Shown here: positions 9,047 through 17,427 of the stretch, piece by piece
Numbering within the stretch: the stretch's first letter is position 1
Layout of the letters: each line of letters opens with the position of its first letter
Origin: Nitrosospira sp. Nsp14
GTDB taxonomy: Bacteria; Pseudomonadota; Gammaproteobacteria; Burkholderiales; Nitrosomonadaceae
NCBI RefSeq assembly: GCF_900113575.1
Contig: NZ_FOPV01000023.1
Coordinates: forward strand, 1 to 41,640
Length of the DNA stretch: 41,640 nt
Direction: 5' to 3'
The notes under the pieces: generated by a model
Told to the model about the DNA's origin: nothing
Databases searched by the model: none
Seen by the model: only the letters and a program-made list of their open reading frames with translations
Translations under genes and position numbers: made by a program

Positions 9047-9319
9047 ATGCCCAAATATGTTCCCTATGTGCGAACTGCAGAAGGTTACATTGAACGGATC
9101 TCCTATGCTATTTTCAATTCCTCCGACGAGCACCCCCCACTCTATATTCATGAGCAACCGGTTAGTGGCTGGCCGGAATCCAGGGTGTTCTGGGCGCATG
9201 AAACCGGTCCAAGCGTAGGCATTGCTCCCATCCTCTCCTGCACCCCTGACGCGGAGAGGGACGTCACCTCGCCGTCCCCGGCAGGTTCCGCTCCCCTCCT
9301 CTCCCCCGCTCTCGATTGA
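9047..9319 (+). CDS. WPES-family small protein, copy 1
   Basis: The protein is 90 residues. Its first 62 match three other small proteins in this window (12735, 13081, 21049): an opening KYVPYVRTAEGYIERISYAI, then YIHEQPVSGWPESRVFWAHE and GPSVGIAPI. Copy 1 has an extra Ser/Pro-rich tail of about 28 residues. It has no signal peptide or membrane segment, so it is probably cytoplasmic. I do not recognise the family and name no function. The ribosome site is weak. It lies 350 bases upstream of the carbonic anhydrase gene. Confidence 0.7.
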   Translation: MPKYVPYVRTAEGYIERISYAIFNSSDEHPPLYIHEQPVSGWPESRVFWAHETGPSVGIAPILSCTPDAERDVTSPSPAGSAPLLSPALD

Positions 9320-9668
9320 CCATCCGGTTCACCCCTACCCCTGCCGCATCCGTAAGACGATTGGCCATCCGACCCACCCGGAGGCTGGCACATCCGTAAG
9401 ACGCCGTACCAAGTGACGAGGCTGGAGGAACCGGGTGGATGCGTGCATCTAGAAACAGCGCTTTCCGAGCCAGGGGAAATATTGTCACAGTCGCCTTCTA
9501 CACCTCTTATCCATCCCGGACGCTTTCGCAAAAACCCTGTTATTAACGTCATTAAATAATGATTTATTATGTTTATATAGCTACTTAACAATAAGGCATC
9601 ATGTTAATATTGTCGAGCAGTTTGTATTACTCTTGAAGATTTCCCGTCTATTTTTAGGAGGTCTTACT
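9320..9668. other. Intergenic stretch with short internal repeat
   Basis: CATCCGTAAGACG occurs twice about 40 bases apart (near 9348 and 9389), each near a GGCCATCC/GACCATCC motif. No gene was seen. The region from about 9540 is AT-rich and probably holds the carbonic anhydrase promoter. Confidence 0.35.
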
Positions 9669-10496
9669 GTGAGCAAATTAACGTTTCGAATATTGCAATT
9701 TGCCCCCCTCGCTTCCGTTCTGTTCCTGACTCAGCCGCCTGTGGTCGGTGCGGCTCCCCTCGACGATGTATTGGCTGCAACGGAAGAGCAAAGTCCTGTC
9801 GATATTCGTCCGGATAATACCTACTTCGGCCGGTTGTCCCCCTTACAGTTCAGCTTGAGCAGTAATACAGCCTTGAGCGTAGTCAACACCGGGTCGCCCG
9901 ATCACGAGAGCGCCATCAAGGCAAATATCCTTCCCCGCGCAGGGTCGGTAACAGTTGACGGCACCACCTACGATCTCGCCCAGTTCCACTTCCACACCCC
10001 CTCCGAGCATCTGGAAAACAGCAAGGCAACGCCTCTGGAACTGCACATGGTATTTGCCGACGCCACGGACAATCTTCTGGTGGTGGGACGGTGGATCAAC
10101 CAGGGCAGCTTCAATAGCGCGCTTGACCCGATTTTCTCCGATTTGCCACTTGCAACCGAAACCCATCAGGTGTCTGACTTCAACCTGAATTTACTTCTGC
10201 CTGACAACCTCCAATCATTCCGCTACAGCGGTTCGCTCACGACTCCCCCGTTTACCGAGGGCGTGACCTGGGTCAACCTGGCGCAACCGCTGGAAATGGC
10301 TGCCTCTCAAATCCAGGCTTACCGAGACCTCTTCCCCGAAGGCAATACACGGCCGGTTCAGCCGCTCGGCGACCAGAACATATTGACGGACGTGCCAGGG
10401 TTTGTCATCAACGTTCCGGAACCCCAAACCTACGCCATGCTCCTGGCGGGATTGGGTCTGCTTGGTTTTATGTCACGGCGAAGCAGGCAGGCGTAA
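9669..10496 (+). CDS. Alpha-class carbonic anhydrase with PEP-CTERM sorting tail
   Basis: The chosen start is GTG 9669, seven bases behind a perfect AGGAGGT, giving 275 residues; an in-frame TTG at 9633 has no such support. A signal peptide ends near VVGAAP. The alpha-carbonic anhydrase fold follows: EEQSPVDI, zinc ligands His107 and His109 (FHFHTPSEH) and His126 (LELHMVF), and the late motif SGSLTTPPFTEGVTW. The enzyme interconverts CO2 and bicarbonate outside the cytoplasm. The C-terminus VPEPQTYAMLLAGLGLLGF followed by Arg-rich residues is a PEP-CTERM signal, recognised and cleaved by an exosortase. A surface or matrix-held anhydrase makes sense in an autotroph that fixes CO2 and acidifies its surroundings; that is inference. 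A terminator follows. Confidence 0.93.
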   Translation: MSKLTFRILQFAPLASVLFLTQPPVVGAAPLDDVLAATEEQSPVDIRPDNTYFGRLSPLQFSLSSNTALSVVNTGSPDHESAIKANILPRAGSVTVDGTTYDLAQFHFHTPSEHLENSKATPLELHMVFADATDNLLVVGRWINQGSFNSALDPIFSDLPLATETHQVSDFNLNLLLPDNLQSFRYSGSLTTPPFTEGVTWVNLAQPLEMAASQIQAYRDLFPEGNTRPVQPLGDQNILTDVPGFVINVPEPQTYAMLLAGLGLLGFMSRRSRQA

Positions 10497-10514
10497 GGGA
10501 GCTGCCTCGGCAAT

Positions 10515-10552
10515 AAAAAACCCGCCCGGTAGGTCCACCAAGGCGGGTTTTA
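10515..10552. terminator. Rho-independent terminator, probably bidirectional
   Basis: AAACCCGCC (to 10526) pairs with GGCGGGTTT (from 10542) and is flanked by A and T runs. It sits between the convergent carbonic anhydrase and porin genes and can serve both. Confidence 0.85.
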
Positions 10553-10610
10553 TTGACGCAACACCAGTGACGCAACACAGCCGCTGGTTCAAGTTCACGT
10601 TGAGCTTTGG

Positions 10611-12347
10611 TCATTTAAACGCCGTGATCAACACCTCTACGTAGAAAAAATCACTAAAGCCCGGACGCTGCGTGATTTCCTCGGGGTGCGCCGCCATCCG
10701 GTTTTTGATGAAGTCCCCGGCGATGAAGTGCGAATAACCAATGACTGTGTTGATTCTCGGCTCAATCTGATAACGTACGCGCAATTCCACCCCGTTCCCG
10801 ACCTCGTCGCCGCTTCTCCCCGTCCTGTCCCGATTGAAGCCGGGGTCCCTGACGACGCTGATGTTGCCATCAAAAGTGTCGAACAGCCGGTCGGTACTGC
10901 TCGCCAGCCAGAACCAGGCATAGCTGGCTTCAATCCCCAGTTTCTGGGTCGGCTGCAGGTCAAACCTGATTCTGGGATGCTTGATGTTTTCATAAATAAT
11001 ATAATGATCTGACGACCATGGGCGTGCAAAGCCAAAAAAACGGTCGAAACGATTGTTCACGCCGTCATCGGGATGCCGGTCACCTGTAGCATAACCGTAA
11101 AAGCCAGTGAGACGCGGCTTCCAGGCGTGCTTGAACTTATACCCCACCTCGGTGGTATAACCGTAGGCATCATGACGCTCGGTGCCGTTAGTACCGAACT
11201 GGTAGCTGAAGTTCACATCGAAATCCAGCCCGGTAGTCCCGATCAGTCCGTAGCCGCGCAACGATGGCATGTGAATCTCGCGATCAAGCCGGTTGGTTGC
11301 GGTATGGCCATTGGGATCAGCAGTCTGCTTCTGGCCCATATAATAAGGTTGCAGCGTGATGATATCGGACCACTTGCGCCAATGCCCGATTGTGCCGAAA
11401 AACCAAAGGTGGTCGTTGGCCTCATCGAATTTGGTCTGCAGGCGCCTGACCGGCTGGTAGCCAAATGTATCGATTTCCCAGTCATTCGCTTCCCGCCCGA
11501 GGTTCAGGCGAAAGCCTTCGAAGGTATTGGTCGTATTGCGCCATTCGTTTCGCGCGATAAAACGCCTATCCAGCGTTTCATAAGCCATGCGCCCTGCCCG
11601 AAACCTGATTGGACGGTCCTGCTTGCGATCGTCCTGGCCCAACGCATTTTTAAAATTCAATTCCCCGTATCCCTGGATGAGGTCGTACGGGTTGTTCTCC
11701 TGGTCAGTTGTCGGAAACCGGTTGTTGTAGACCCGCGAGTCCTGGAACTCGACTGCAAAGCGGAACGGGTCGAGAATTTCCCTTATCCCCAGGTAAGCTC
11801 GCGAACGTAGAAAAACCGGGTTATCGTATCCTGCTTCGACGCGGCGGAAATCATCGTGGCGCATTTCATAGCGGGTGCGAAACTCGAAACCGATATCCAG
11901 CCAGTGGATGTCCTTGAATGCCTCGATCCCGGTCGCGCTCAGCCGGCGTACGTACCGGGGCGGATCGGAGTCCGGATTAGTCGCATAACTGTTCGAAGGC
12001 CGGTAATAGCTCGTGGATTTGTTATCCCCGTTCGGCTTGGCGTCGGATGGGGCAGCGGGTTTTTCTGATACGGATTTATCCGCTGACGGGATCGCCCATT
12101 TGTAGTCCTCGTCTTTCGACTTGATGAGCCATTTGTAGTTGTCATCGGGCGATTTGGACGAGGCAGGGCCGGCTGGGGCTGAATTGGCCGAAGGCGCAGA
12201 CGTGGCCGGCGCCCTCACCTGCGCGATCTGCGCCACTCCTTGGAGGCTGGCCCCAGGTAGTTCCCCTTGTCCACTGTGGGCCTGGATCAGCTCCATGGGT
12301 AGCATGCCGGCCATGAATGCAAGGGTAATTCGCAACGTGTATCCCAA
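10611..12347 (-). CDS. Alginate-export (AlgE-like) family outer-membrane beta-barrel
   Basis: The best start is TTG 12345-12347: AGGAG lies six bases upstream and the product opens with a proper signal peptide ending QAHS (578 residues). The open frame runs on to 12434 with an unlikely Gly/Arg-rich leader. After a Pro/Ala/Ser-rich linker (about 35-140) that contains a repeated Y-K-W motif (NYKWLIKSKDEDYKWAI), the rest is a run of amphipathic strands typical of the AlgE export porins: WLDIGFEFRTRYEMR, FRFAVEFQDSRVY, RPIRFRAGRMAYETLDRRFIAR, GYKFKHAWKPRLTGFYGYATGD. No alginate genes are nearby, so the transported compound is unknown. Confidence 0.85.
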   Translation of the reverse strand: MGYTLRITLAFMAGMLPMELIQAHSGQGELPGASLQGVAQIAQVRAPATSAPSANSAPAGPASSKSPDDNYKWLIKSKDEDYKWAIPSADKSVSEKPAAPSDAKPNGDNKSTSYYRPSNSYATNPDSDPPRYVRRLSATGIEAFKDIHWLDIGFEFRTRYEMRHDDFRRVEAGYDNPVFLRSRAYLGIREILDPFRFAVEFQDSRVYNNRFPTTDQENNPYDLIQGYGELNFKNALGQDDRKQDRPIRFRAGRMAYETLDRRFIARNEWRNTTNTFEGFRLNLGREANDWEIDTFGYQPVRRLQTKFDEANDHLWFFGTIGHWRKWSDIITLQPYYMGQKQTADPNGHTATNRLDREIHMPSLRGYGLIGTTGLDFDVNFSYQFGTNGTERHDAYGYTTEVGYKFKHAWKPRLTGFYGYATGDRHPDDGVNNRFDRFFGFARPWSSDHYIIYENIKHPRIRFDLQPTQKLGIEASYAWFWLASSTDRLFDTFDGNISVVRDPGFNRDRTGRSGDEVGNGVELRVRYQIEPRINTVIGYSHFIAGDFIKNRMAAHPEEITQRPGFSDFFYVEVLITAFK

Positions 12348-12734
12348 TGTCTTCTCCTGGCTGCCTCCACCGGTATGCCGGCCGGAGCCAGCTTCCGTTC
12401 CTGCTTCCGCCGCATGCCGCATGCCGGGCCTCACTTCGTTGTCCTAAATCAGATACCTGATCAGCGCACTTCGCAACGTGGATCTTCGTGCAGCGGCGCT
12501 GCCGATGCTTATGCCGATTGGTCAGAAGGCTAACAGAAATGTCATATGATCATAAATTCTATTATTCGATTTCCTTATCTGATTAATTCATATCCAAGTG
12601 GCATTTTTCGACCGAAAAACGCAGCGAGCGCAGGTAAAATGGTTAAAAGGGGCCGAATTGATATGGAGCGCATAAAAATTCTGCAATAAACCATCGGTAC
12701 AATCCGGAGCCTGTATCCATTACAGGAGGTCTCC
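12348..12734. other. Intergenic stretch between divergent porin and WPES copy 2
   Basis: AT-rich from about 12535 to 12600. It should hold both promoters. No gene was recognised. Confidence 0.35.
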
Positions 12735-12980
12735 ATGTCTCAGTATGCTGTTTACATACGAACCAAAGAAGGCGCCATCGAGCGCACGCAGAATGTCATC
12801 TGCGGTTTTCCCCATATTTCGCAAGCCCAATATGGTTCCCTCGCGCCGTATGTCCACGAGGAGCCGCTCAAGGGCTTCCCCGAGTCCGTCGTACTTTGGG
12901 CCAGGAGTATCGGACCTACAGTGGGTATCGCCCCGCTCGGCGCTCGTGCGAATCTCGGCGACCACATCCCAGCGGCATAG
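12735..12980 (+). CDS. WPES-family small protein, copy 2
   Basis: This 81-residue protein starts at an ATG behind AGGAGGT. It opens SQYAVYIRTKEGAIERTQNVI and carries the core YVHEEPLKGFPESVVLWAR and GPTVGIAPLG. An insert of about seven residues sits in the middle compared with copy 3. It has no signal peptide. Copy 3 follows 100 bases downstream on the same strand, so the two may share a transcript. Family not recognised, function unknown. Confidence 0.8.
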   Translation: MSQYAVYIRTKEGAIERTQNVICGFPHISQAQYGSLAPYVHEEPLKGFPESVVLWARSIGPTVGIAPLGARANLGDHIPAA

Positions 12981-13080
12981 CGCGGAATCCGACGGCATTT
13001 CCGCCGAGCGCCGAGTGAACAGGCTGATCGCGCTCCCTGGCATAATCGCAACTTAGCTCGTTATCGCAGGAGTCAAGCAA

Positions 13081-13293
13081 ATGACGAATTTTGTTTACTA
13101 TCTACGCAATATGGACGGTTGTATCGAACGCCTGAGTAACGTGATCGCCATCGGTCCCACCGGTCTGCTCGGCGGTTATAAACACGAAGAGCAGATCACC
13201 GGTTTTCCCGAACCAACCGTGTTCTGGGCCTCGAACGAGGGCTCCACTGTGGGCGTGGCGCCGCTTGGCTCTTATCCTCCAGGCGCAGGTTAG
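13081..13293 (+). CDS. WPES-family small protein, copy 3
   Basis: This is a compact 70-residue member: NFVYYLRNMDGCIERLSNVI, YKHEEQITGFPEPTVFWAS, GSTVGVAPLGSYPPGAG. CAGGAGT precedes the ATG. Its last third and the DNA after it recur at about 15650-15803, beyond the ADP-ribosylglycohydrolase gene, where only the tail TTNGGAAIGVASLSSYPPGA survives. This gene is therefore the intact left partner of a duplicated gene junction. Function unknown. Confidence 0.82.
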   Translation: MTNFVYYLRNMDGCIERLSNVIAIGPTGLLGGYKHEEQITGFPEPTVFWASNEGSTVGVAPLGSYPPGAG

Positions 13294-13299
13294 GGGGAA

Positions 13300-13880
13300 G
13301 CGAAGCCAGGCTATCGCCCAACTCGTAGGCGTGCCACTCTTCATGCCGCTGGCGAAAACAGCTGGTAATTGATGGCAGTGACGAGCAACCCGCCAGTGTC
13401 AGCCGCAGTTAATGGCAGGAGAATAGATTACGGGAATAGAAAGTTGAACGAACACTGATGCCGGCCCGTTGCCCGCGTGGTCGATCGAGAAATTCCGACT
13501 CTTATTCGCCTTAAGATAGTAGGGCATTGATCCGACTCTGGGTAATGCACTCGATCTTCATAAACGCCAGTACACCAGCGTCCCGACGAGTACCAAGTTC
13601 ATCAGACAGCGTTGTCCGGGCTAGGCAACGGCCGATCACACCCGGCAGAGGTAGGACCCGGAGTTGTATTTGCTTTCTCGGGAGCCGAGGAGGCGAAATT
13701 TCCCTGTCCGGTAGTCAGCCTCCCATTGATACCTCGGGACCCTTTACTTTCCGCCTATTTTGCGTTGAACCAGAGCAAACCCGGCTTCAGCGTTTTTCCT
13801 CGAGCTTCCACTTCCGCTACCCACTTCCGGCTCCTTGCAGGCATTCGAATACTCCTCAGCCACCCGCGGATGATCCAACT
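13300..13880 (-). pseudogene. Decayed copy of the ATP-grasp gene 3' part
   Basis: This stretch aligns by eye with 15740-16510, the 3' part of the ATP-grasp gene, with many substitutions and several deletions. The clearest block is 13729-13875 against about 16380-16505: the nucleotide pairs ATTCGAATACTCCTCAGCC / ATTCGAACACTCCCAGGCC and CACCCGCGGA in both. In translation EARGKTL here matches EALGKTL there. Blocks at about 13520-13600 and 13640-13720 also align. No open frame spans it. It is the inner truncated copy of a duplicated junction. Confidence 0.6.
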
Positions 13881-14091
13881 TTCAAAATAGGGCCCCGGGG
13901 AGGATCGATAATGGCTATTGATGGGTGTTAATGGTGGTATTAGACCCATACTGAGGGCGCCGTGCCAATGTGATGCGAAAACCACGCTCCTCTCGCACTC
14001 GATTGCGGTGAAGTCCAGCTAATGATGGGCACGGGTGCTTCTTCTCCCTAAAGGCCCACCTGGTTTTGCAGCATGAATGAGGAGGATAGCC

Positions 14092-14166
14092 ATGCGGAAA
14101 TGCGCAGCGGAACACTTCCTGGCAAGCTCAAACGGGAACGAATACGCCGCCGGTCTTATCGAATAG
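14092..14166 (+). CDS. Possible 24-residue leader or remnant ORF
   Basis: A strong GAGGAGG ribosome site precedes ATG 14092, which opens a 24-codon frame beginning MRKCAAEHF and ending AAGLIE. A second GGAGG motif and a very short frame follow at once. This could be the start of a decayed gene or a leader for the ADP-ribosylglycohydrolase gene. Support is only the ribosome site. Confidence 0.25.
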   Translation: MRKCAAEHFLASSNGNEYAAGLIE

Positions 14167-14528
14167 GAGGTGAAGGGGGATGGATATCTTCGATCAAGTC
14201 GCGTGATTCAATGTGTGATCGCGAAGCGCCGATAGCTGGAACTTCGTTCGCAACAGGATTTGGAATTGATTCAGCCCACGGGCGACGTGGGCAAAATCCT
14301 AAATCGGGATGCGGATTGGGCCGTGCATACTATGCTGCAATGATCGTCTGCGGCATTAAGGGATAGGGTGCGGGCGATGTACCAAGCGAGAATGTGCCAG
14401 CAAGGGCGTCCTTCCGGTTTCCTTTAGTCCAGGATGCCCCAAAAACCGAAGAGCCACTACTAAGAATACTTCGAGCCTGAAAAAGATTTATCCAGATAAT
14501 CGAGATTAACCAAGAGGAGGATCAGAAC

Positions 14529-15623
14529 ATGTCCGACCCCGCGATACAGGACCGCGCTGCGGGGGCCATCATGGGCGCCTTTATCGGCGATGCCTTAGGC
14601 CTTGGCCCCCACTGGTACTATGACCTGGCCGCTCTCCGCCGCGACTACGGCGACTGGATCACGACCTATGCCGATCCCAAGCCTGGCCGCTACCATAGCG
14701 GTCTCAAGGCGGGTCAACTCTCCCAGAATGGGGTCATTCTCCGGCTCATGCTGCGCTCGCTCATCGAGCGCGGCAGTTATGATGAGGCTGATTTCTGCCG
14801 GCGCATGGATGAGGAAATCTTCCCGTCGCTCAATGGCATGCCCGTGAACGGACCAGGTGGATACACCCAGCAATCGATTCGCGACGCCTGGCGCAAGCGT
14901 GTCCAGCAGAACCTGCCCTGGGGCCAAACGGGGGGGCAGGCAGATACCACCGAGGCGATAGCGCGCACCCTCGCCCTCGCGGTCCGCTACGCCTTCCAGC
15001 CGCAGGAACTGGCAGCCGCCATCTCCAGCAATACACGGCTTACCCAGATCGACGATACCGTGGTTACCCTGACTGTCGCGTACGGGGCGGTGCTGGGTCT
15101 TCTGGTGCAGGGACACAAACTCAACAGGAGCCTTTCCGGCAAGCTCTTGCGATTGGCAAAGGCGGGAAAGCTGCCTTTCCATACAATGGCGCATACCGAC
15201 CTGCAGCCGCCGCAGGAGGACCACCCGCGTGAAGGCGGACATTTCGTCTCCCCGGACGCCCTGCTCACGCCCTCGTATGTCGCCGCAGCCGCGGTGGACC
15301 CGGATGTACGGATAGAGCCCGCATGGAAAGTTTCCATCGTCTACGGGATGACCTGCGCCATTTATCATCAGCTTCCCGCAGCCTATCATCTGACGGCCCG
15401 CTTTCCGAACGATTTTGAATCGGCTGTGCTCCAAGCCGTAAATGGCGGCGGGGAAAACCAGGCGCGCGCAATGTTGACCGGTGCGCTCGTCGGCGCTCAA
15501 ACCGGGCTATCGGGAATACCCCCGCGCTTCCTCGACGGCCTGGACGACGGCGAAACGCTCCAGGAGTATGCGATGAACCTGGCCTTGAAAGTGGACGCTT
15601 CAACAACCGGCGGGGAGAGCTGA
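14529..15623 (+). CDS. ADP-ribosylglycohydrolase family protein, atypical metal-site motifs
   Basis: The 364-residue protein starts behind GAGGAGG. The fold is that of the ADP-ribosylglycohydrolase/DraG/J1-crystallin family: RAAGAIMGAFIGDALGLGPHW at the N-terminus, all-helical body, and GGGENQARAMLTGALVGAQTGLSGIPPRF near the end. In classical hydrolases that remove ADP-ribose from proteins, a first T-D-D-T and a late G-G-D-T-D-T motif bind magnesium. Here these positions read SQNG (65-68) and GGEN (307-310), so catalysis may be altered or lost. Acidic residues in QADTTEA and QIDDTVV remain. The gene is the only one between two copies of a duplicated junction, which suggests acquisition. Confidence 0.85.
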   Translation: MSDPAIQDRAAGAIMGAFIGDALGLGPHWYYDLAALRRDYGDWITTYADPKPGRYHSGLKAGQLSQNGVILRLMLRSLIERGSYDEADFCRRMDEEIFPSLNGMPVNGPGGYTQQSIRDAWRKRVQQNLPWGQTGGQADTTEAIARTLALAVRYAFQPQELAAAISSNTRLTQIDDTVVTLTVAYGAVLGLLVQGHKLNRSLSGKLLRLAKAGKLPFHTMAHTDLQPPQEDHPREGGHFVSPDALLTPSYVAAAAVDPDVRIEPAWKVSIVYGMTCAIYHQLPAAYHLTARFPNDFESAVLQAVNGGGENQARAMLTGALVGAQTGLSGIPPRFLDGLDDGETLQEYAMNLALKVDASTTGGES

Positions 15624-15649
15624 AAACCGGAAAACCCGCGAACCGGACG

Positions 15650-15803
15650 AACCCCAGAAAACGGACCACCAACGGAGGCGCCGCAATCGGCGTGGCGTCT
15701 CTTAGCTCTTATCCTCCAGGCGCACTGTGGAGGGAAGCGTTCTCATGCCGTCGCCCAGCTCGTTGGCATGCCCTTCTCCATGCCGCCTGCGGAAGCGACT
15801 GGG
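15650..15803 (+). pseudogene. Tail remnant of a WPES-family gene
   Basis: The frame reads TTNGGAAIGVASLSSYPPGA, which lines up with ASNEGSTVGVAPLGSYPPGA at the end of WPES copy 3. The nucleotide match continues past the stop to about 15803. There is no start or N-terminal part. It overlaps the antisense C-terminal codons of the ATP-grasp gene. Confidence 0.65.
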
Positions 15804-16964
15804 GAAGTGATGGCGATCGCACTTGAAAAACTCGCGCAGCTTCTTTGGCAGCAAAAACCGGTATACGGTACGCATGAGCAAAACGATCCGCGCCAAGATT
15901 CGGTATTGAACGATCGCATACAGGAAATTTCCAGGAAGATATCTCCATACCTGATAGCGATTCAACACCAGTTCGGTCAACGACAACCGGAGATAGTGGG
16001 ATATGAGAAGCGGGTTCGAATACTGGGAGTTGAACGTGTACGAATGCTTCACGCTATTACGTGTGGCGAAATGCCGGGAAATGATTACCGCCCAGTCTTC
16101 GCCCAGGTATCGGGAGTGATCGATCCATAGATTGGGCCTCATATCGGCCTCGAAATAGTAGCGCTTGCCGTCTTGCACGGAATGTATGCAACCAATGCTC
16201 GCGAAACCGTGTGCCCCCAGCGCCTTGCCGAGCAAACGCAGCTCATCGAATACCTGTTTTTCCAGGGAGGCAAGCTGGCGATACAACCGGACCGAAGTGG
16301 GTCCGAATCTATATTTTGATTTTTCCGGAACCGAATAGGCAAAATGCACCAATTCCCCGTTGCGGTAGAAAGCCTCCAGGGCTACCTCGGCGCCTGCCAT
16401 TTTCCGCTGCACCAGAACCGGATACCGCATCAGCGTTTTTCCCAAAGCTTCCACGTCAGCCCCGCCCAAGCATTCGAACACTCCCAGGCCACCCGCGGAC
16501 GAGTCGAGCTTCACCAGGACAGGATAGCCTATCGTACGCGCCGAGGTGTTCAGTTCCTCTTCATCGCGGGCGATACGGTAATCCGGCGTACTGATTCCGT
16601 TTTCATTCAACGCAAGCGACAAGCCGATTTTCGAAAAAATATGGCCGAAGTTTTTCCCCGACAGGACCGGCAGCAGGCGCAATTTCTGTTCATCGGACAA
16701 GTCCGAGTTTAATATCATCCCAAGCGTGGCGTCGTCCCCGACAACAACCAGCGTATATTTTTTTTTTATTTTTTCCGCCGCTGTTTCAACCAGCAGATCG
16801 CGTTTCTTCGCCAGTACATAATCCCGCATTGCGCCACTTTTCCTGAACGCGGTACTGTTGGATATCACATCTACCGTAAATCCGGCACGGACCAGCAACC
16901 CGAACGTCACCTCCATCACCTCAGGCCAATAGCCGCCTATCAGTAAAGCCTCGAGCTTGTCCAT
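15702..16964 (-). CDS. ATP-grasp domain protein, unknown ligase
   Basis: The start ATG 16962-16964 has a perfect AGGAGGT eight to nine bases upstream, giving 420 residues. An N-terminal Rossmann-like part (LEALLIGGYWPEVMEVTFGLLVRAG) is followed by an ATP-grasp fold: YPVLVKLDSSAGGLGV (147-162, Lys152 and glycine loop), VLVQRKMAGAEVALEAFY (183-200) and the metal/ATP motif FEADMRPN (271-278). Such enzymes join a carboxylate to an amine or thiol with ATP. The C-terminal 60 residues contain a hydrophobic stretch and a basic tail. The last codons are antisense to a WPES gene remnant. A run of ten A in the coding strand (KIKKKY) could allow slippage. The substrate is unknown. Confidence 0.85.
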   Translation of the reverse strand: MDKLEALLIGGYWPEVMEVTFGLLVRAGFTVDVISNSTAFRKSGAMRDYVLAKKRDLLVETAAEKIKKKYTLVVVGDDATLGMILNSDLSDEQKLRLLPVLSGKNFGHIFSKIGLSLALNENGISTPDYRIARDEEELNTSARTIGYPVLVKLDSSAGGLGVFECLGGADVEALGKTLMRYPVLVQRKMAGAEVALEAFYRNGELVHFAYSVPEKSKYRFGPTSVRLYRQLASLEKQVFDELRLLGKALGAHGFASIGCIHSVQDGKRYYFEADMRPNLWIDHSRYLGEDWAVIISRHFATRNSVKHSYTFNSQYSNPLLISHYLRLSLTELVLNRYQVWRYLPGNFLYAIVQYRILARIVLLMRTVYRFLLPKKLREFFKCDRHHFPSRFRRRHGEGHANELGDGMRTLPSTVRLEDKS

Positions 16965-17427
16965 TAAAGACTGACCTCCTGCGCATCGGCAAACAATCAA
17001 GGCGAGCAGTAGATCATCATCTGTGTGCAATTTGTAGCTGTAAGATGTTACAGGCTGATGCTCTGCCTGGCCCCGACCAATCTCGCGAAGCATTTAAACG
17101 CGGAATCAAGGCTGAACCGCGAGCTACATTCCCTACCTCATCACTGCCGGGAAAGTATTATGACCAGCACGATTACAGGCCCATGCCTGCCATAGGGGTA
17201 TTGCCTGCTGGGAGTGGTCGCCGGACCCTGTGGGCCGGAATCATCCCACGTCGTCATTCCTACCCACAGGAGGCGTGGGAGAACATACAGGGGGATAAAA
17301 ACAGCAATATTCGGAGACTCAGGCGATGATTATTTGAAGATACTGCTCGTCGGGGCGAGAAAAAATGGCCTTGTTAACTGGGAACCAGGGCCCTGGCACG
17401 GGTCCCCAGTCTGGTGTATGGTTCAGT
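16965..17427. other. Intergenic stretch, no gene seen
   Basis: It lies between the 5' end of the ATP-grasp gene and the 3' end of a PEP-CTERM gene. Short plus-strand frames have no ribosome site. The sequence GGGGGATAAAAACAG near 17290 is unremarkable. Confidence 0.35.

Noticed and set aside
11073-11810. Plus-strand open frame of 245 codons
   Set aside because: It is antisense to the AlgE-like porin, with shadow composition and no ribosome site.
14595-15500. Long minus-strand open frame (301 codons)
   Set aside because: It is the exact antisense of the ADP-ribosylglycohydrolase gene, in high-GC coding sequence, and has no motif of its own.
16005-16025. GGGTTCGAATACTGG, resembling a tRNA T-arm
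   Set aside because: It lies inside the ATP-grasp gene and no cloverleaf partner arms were found.
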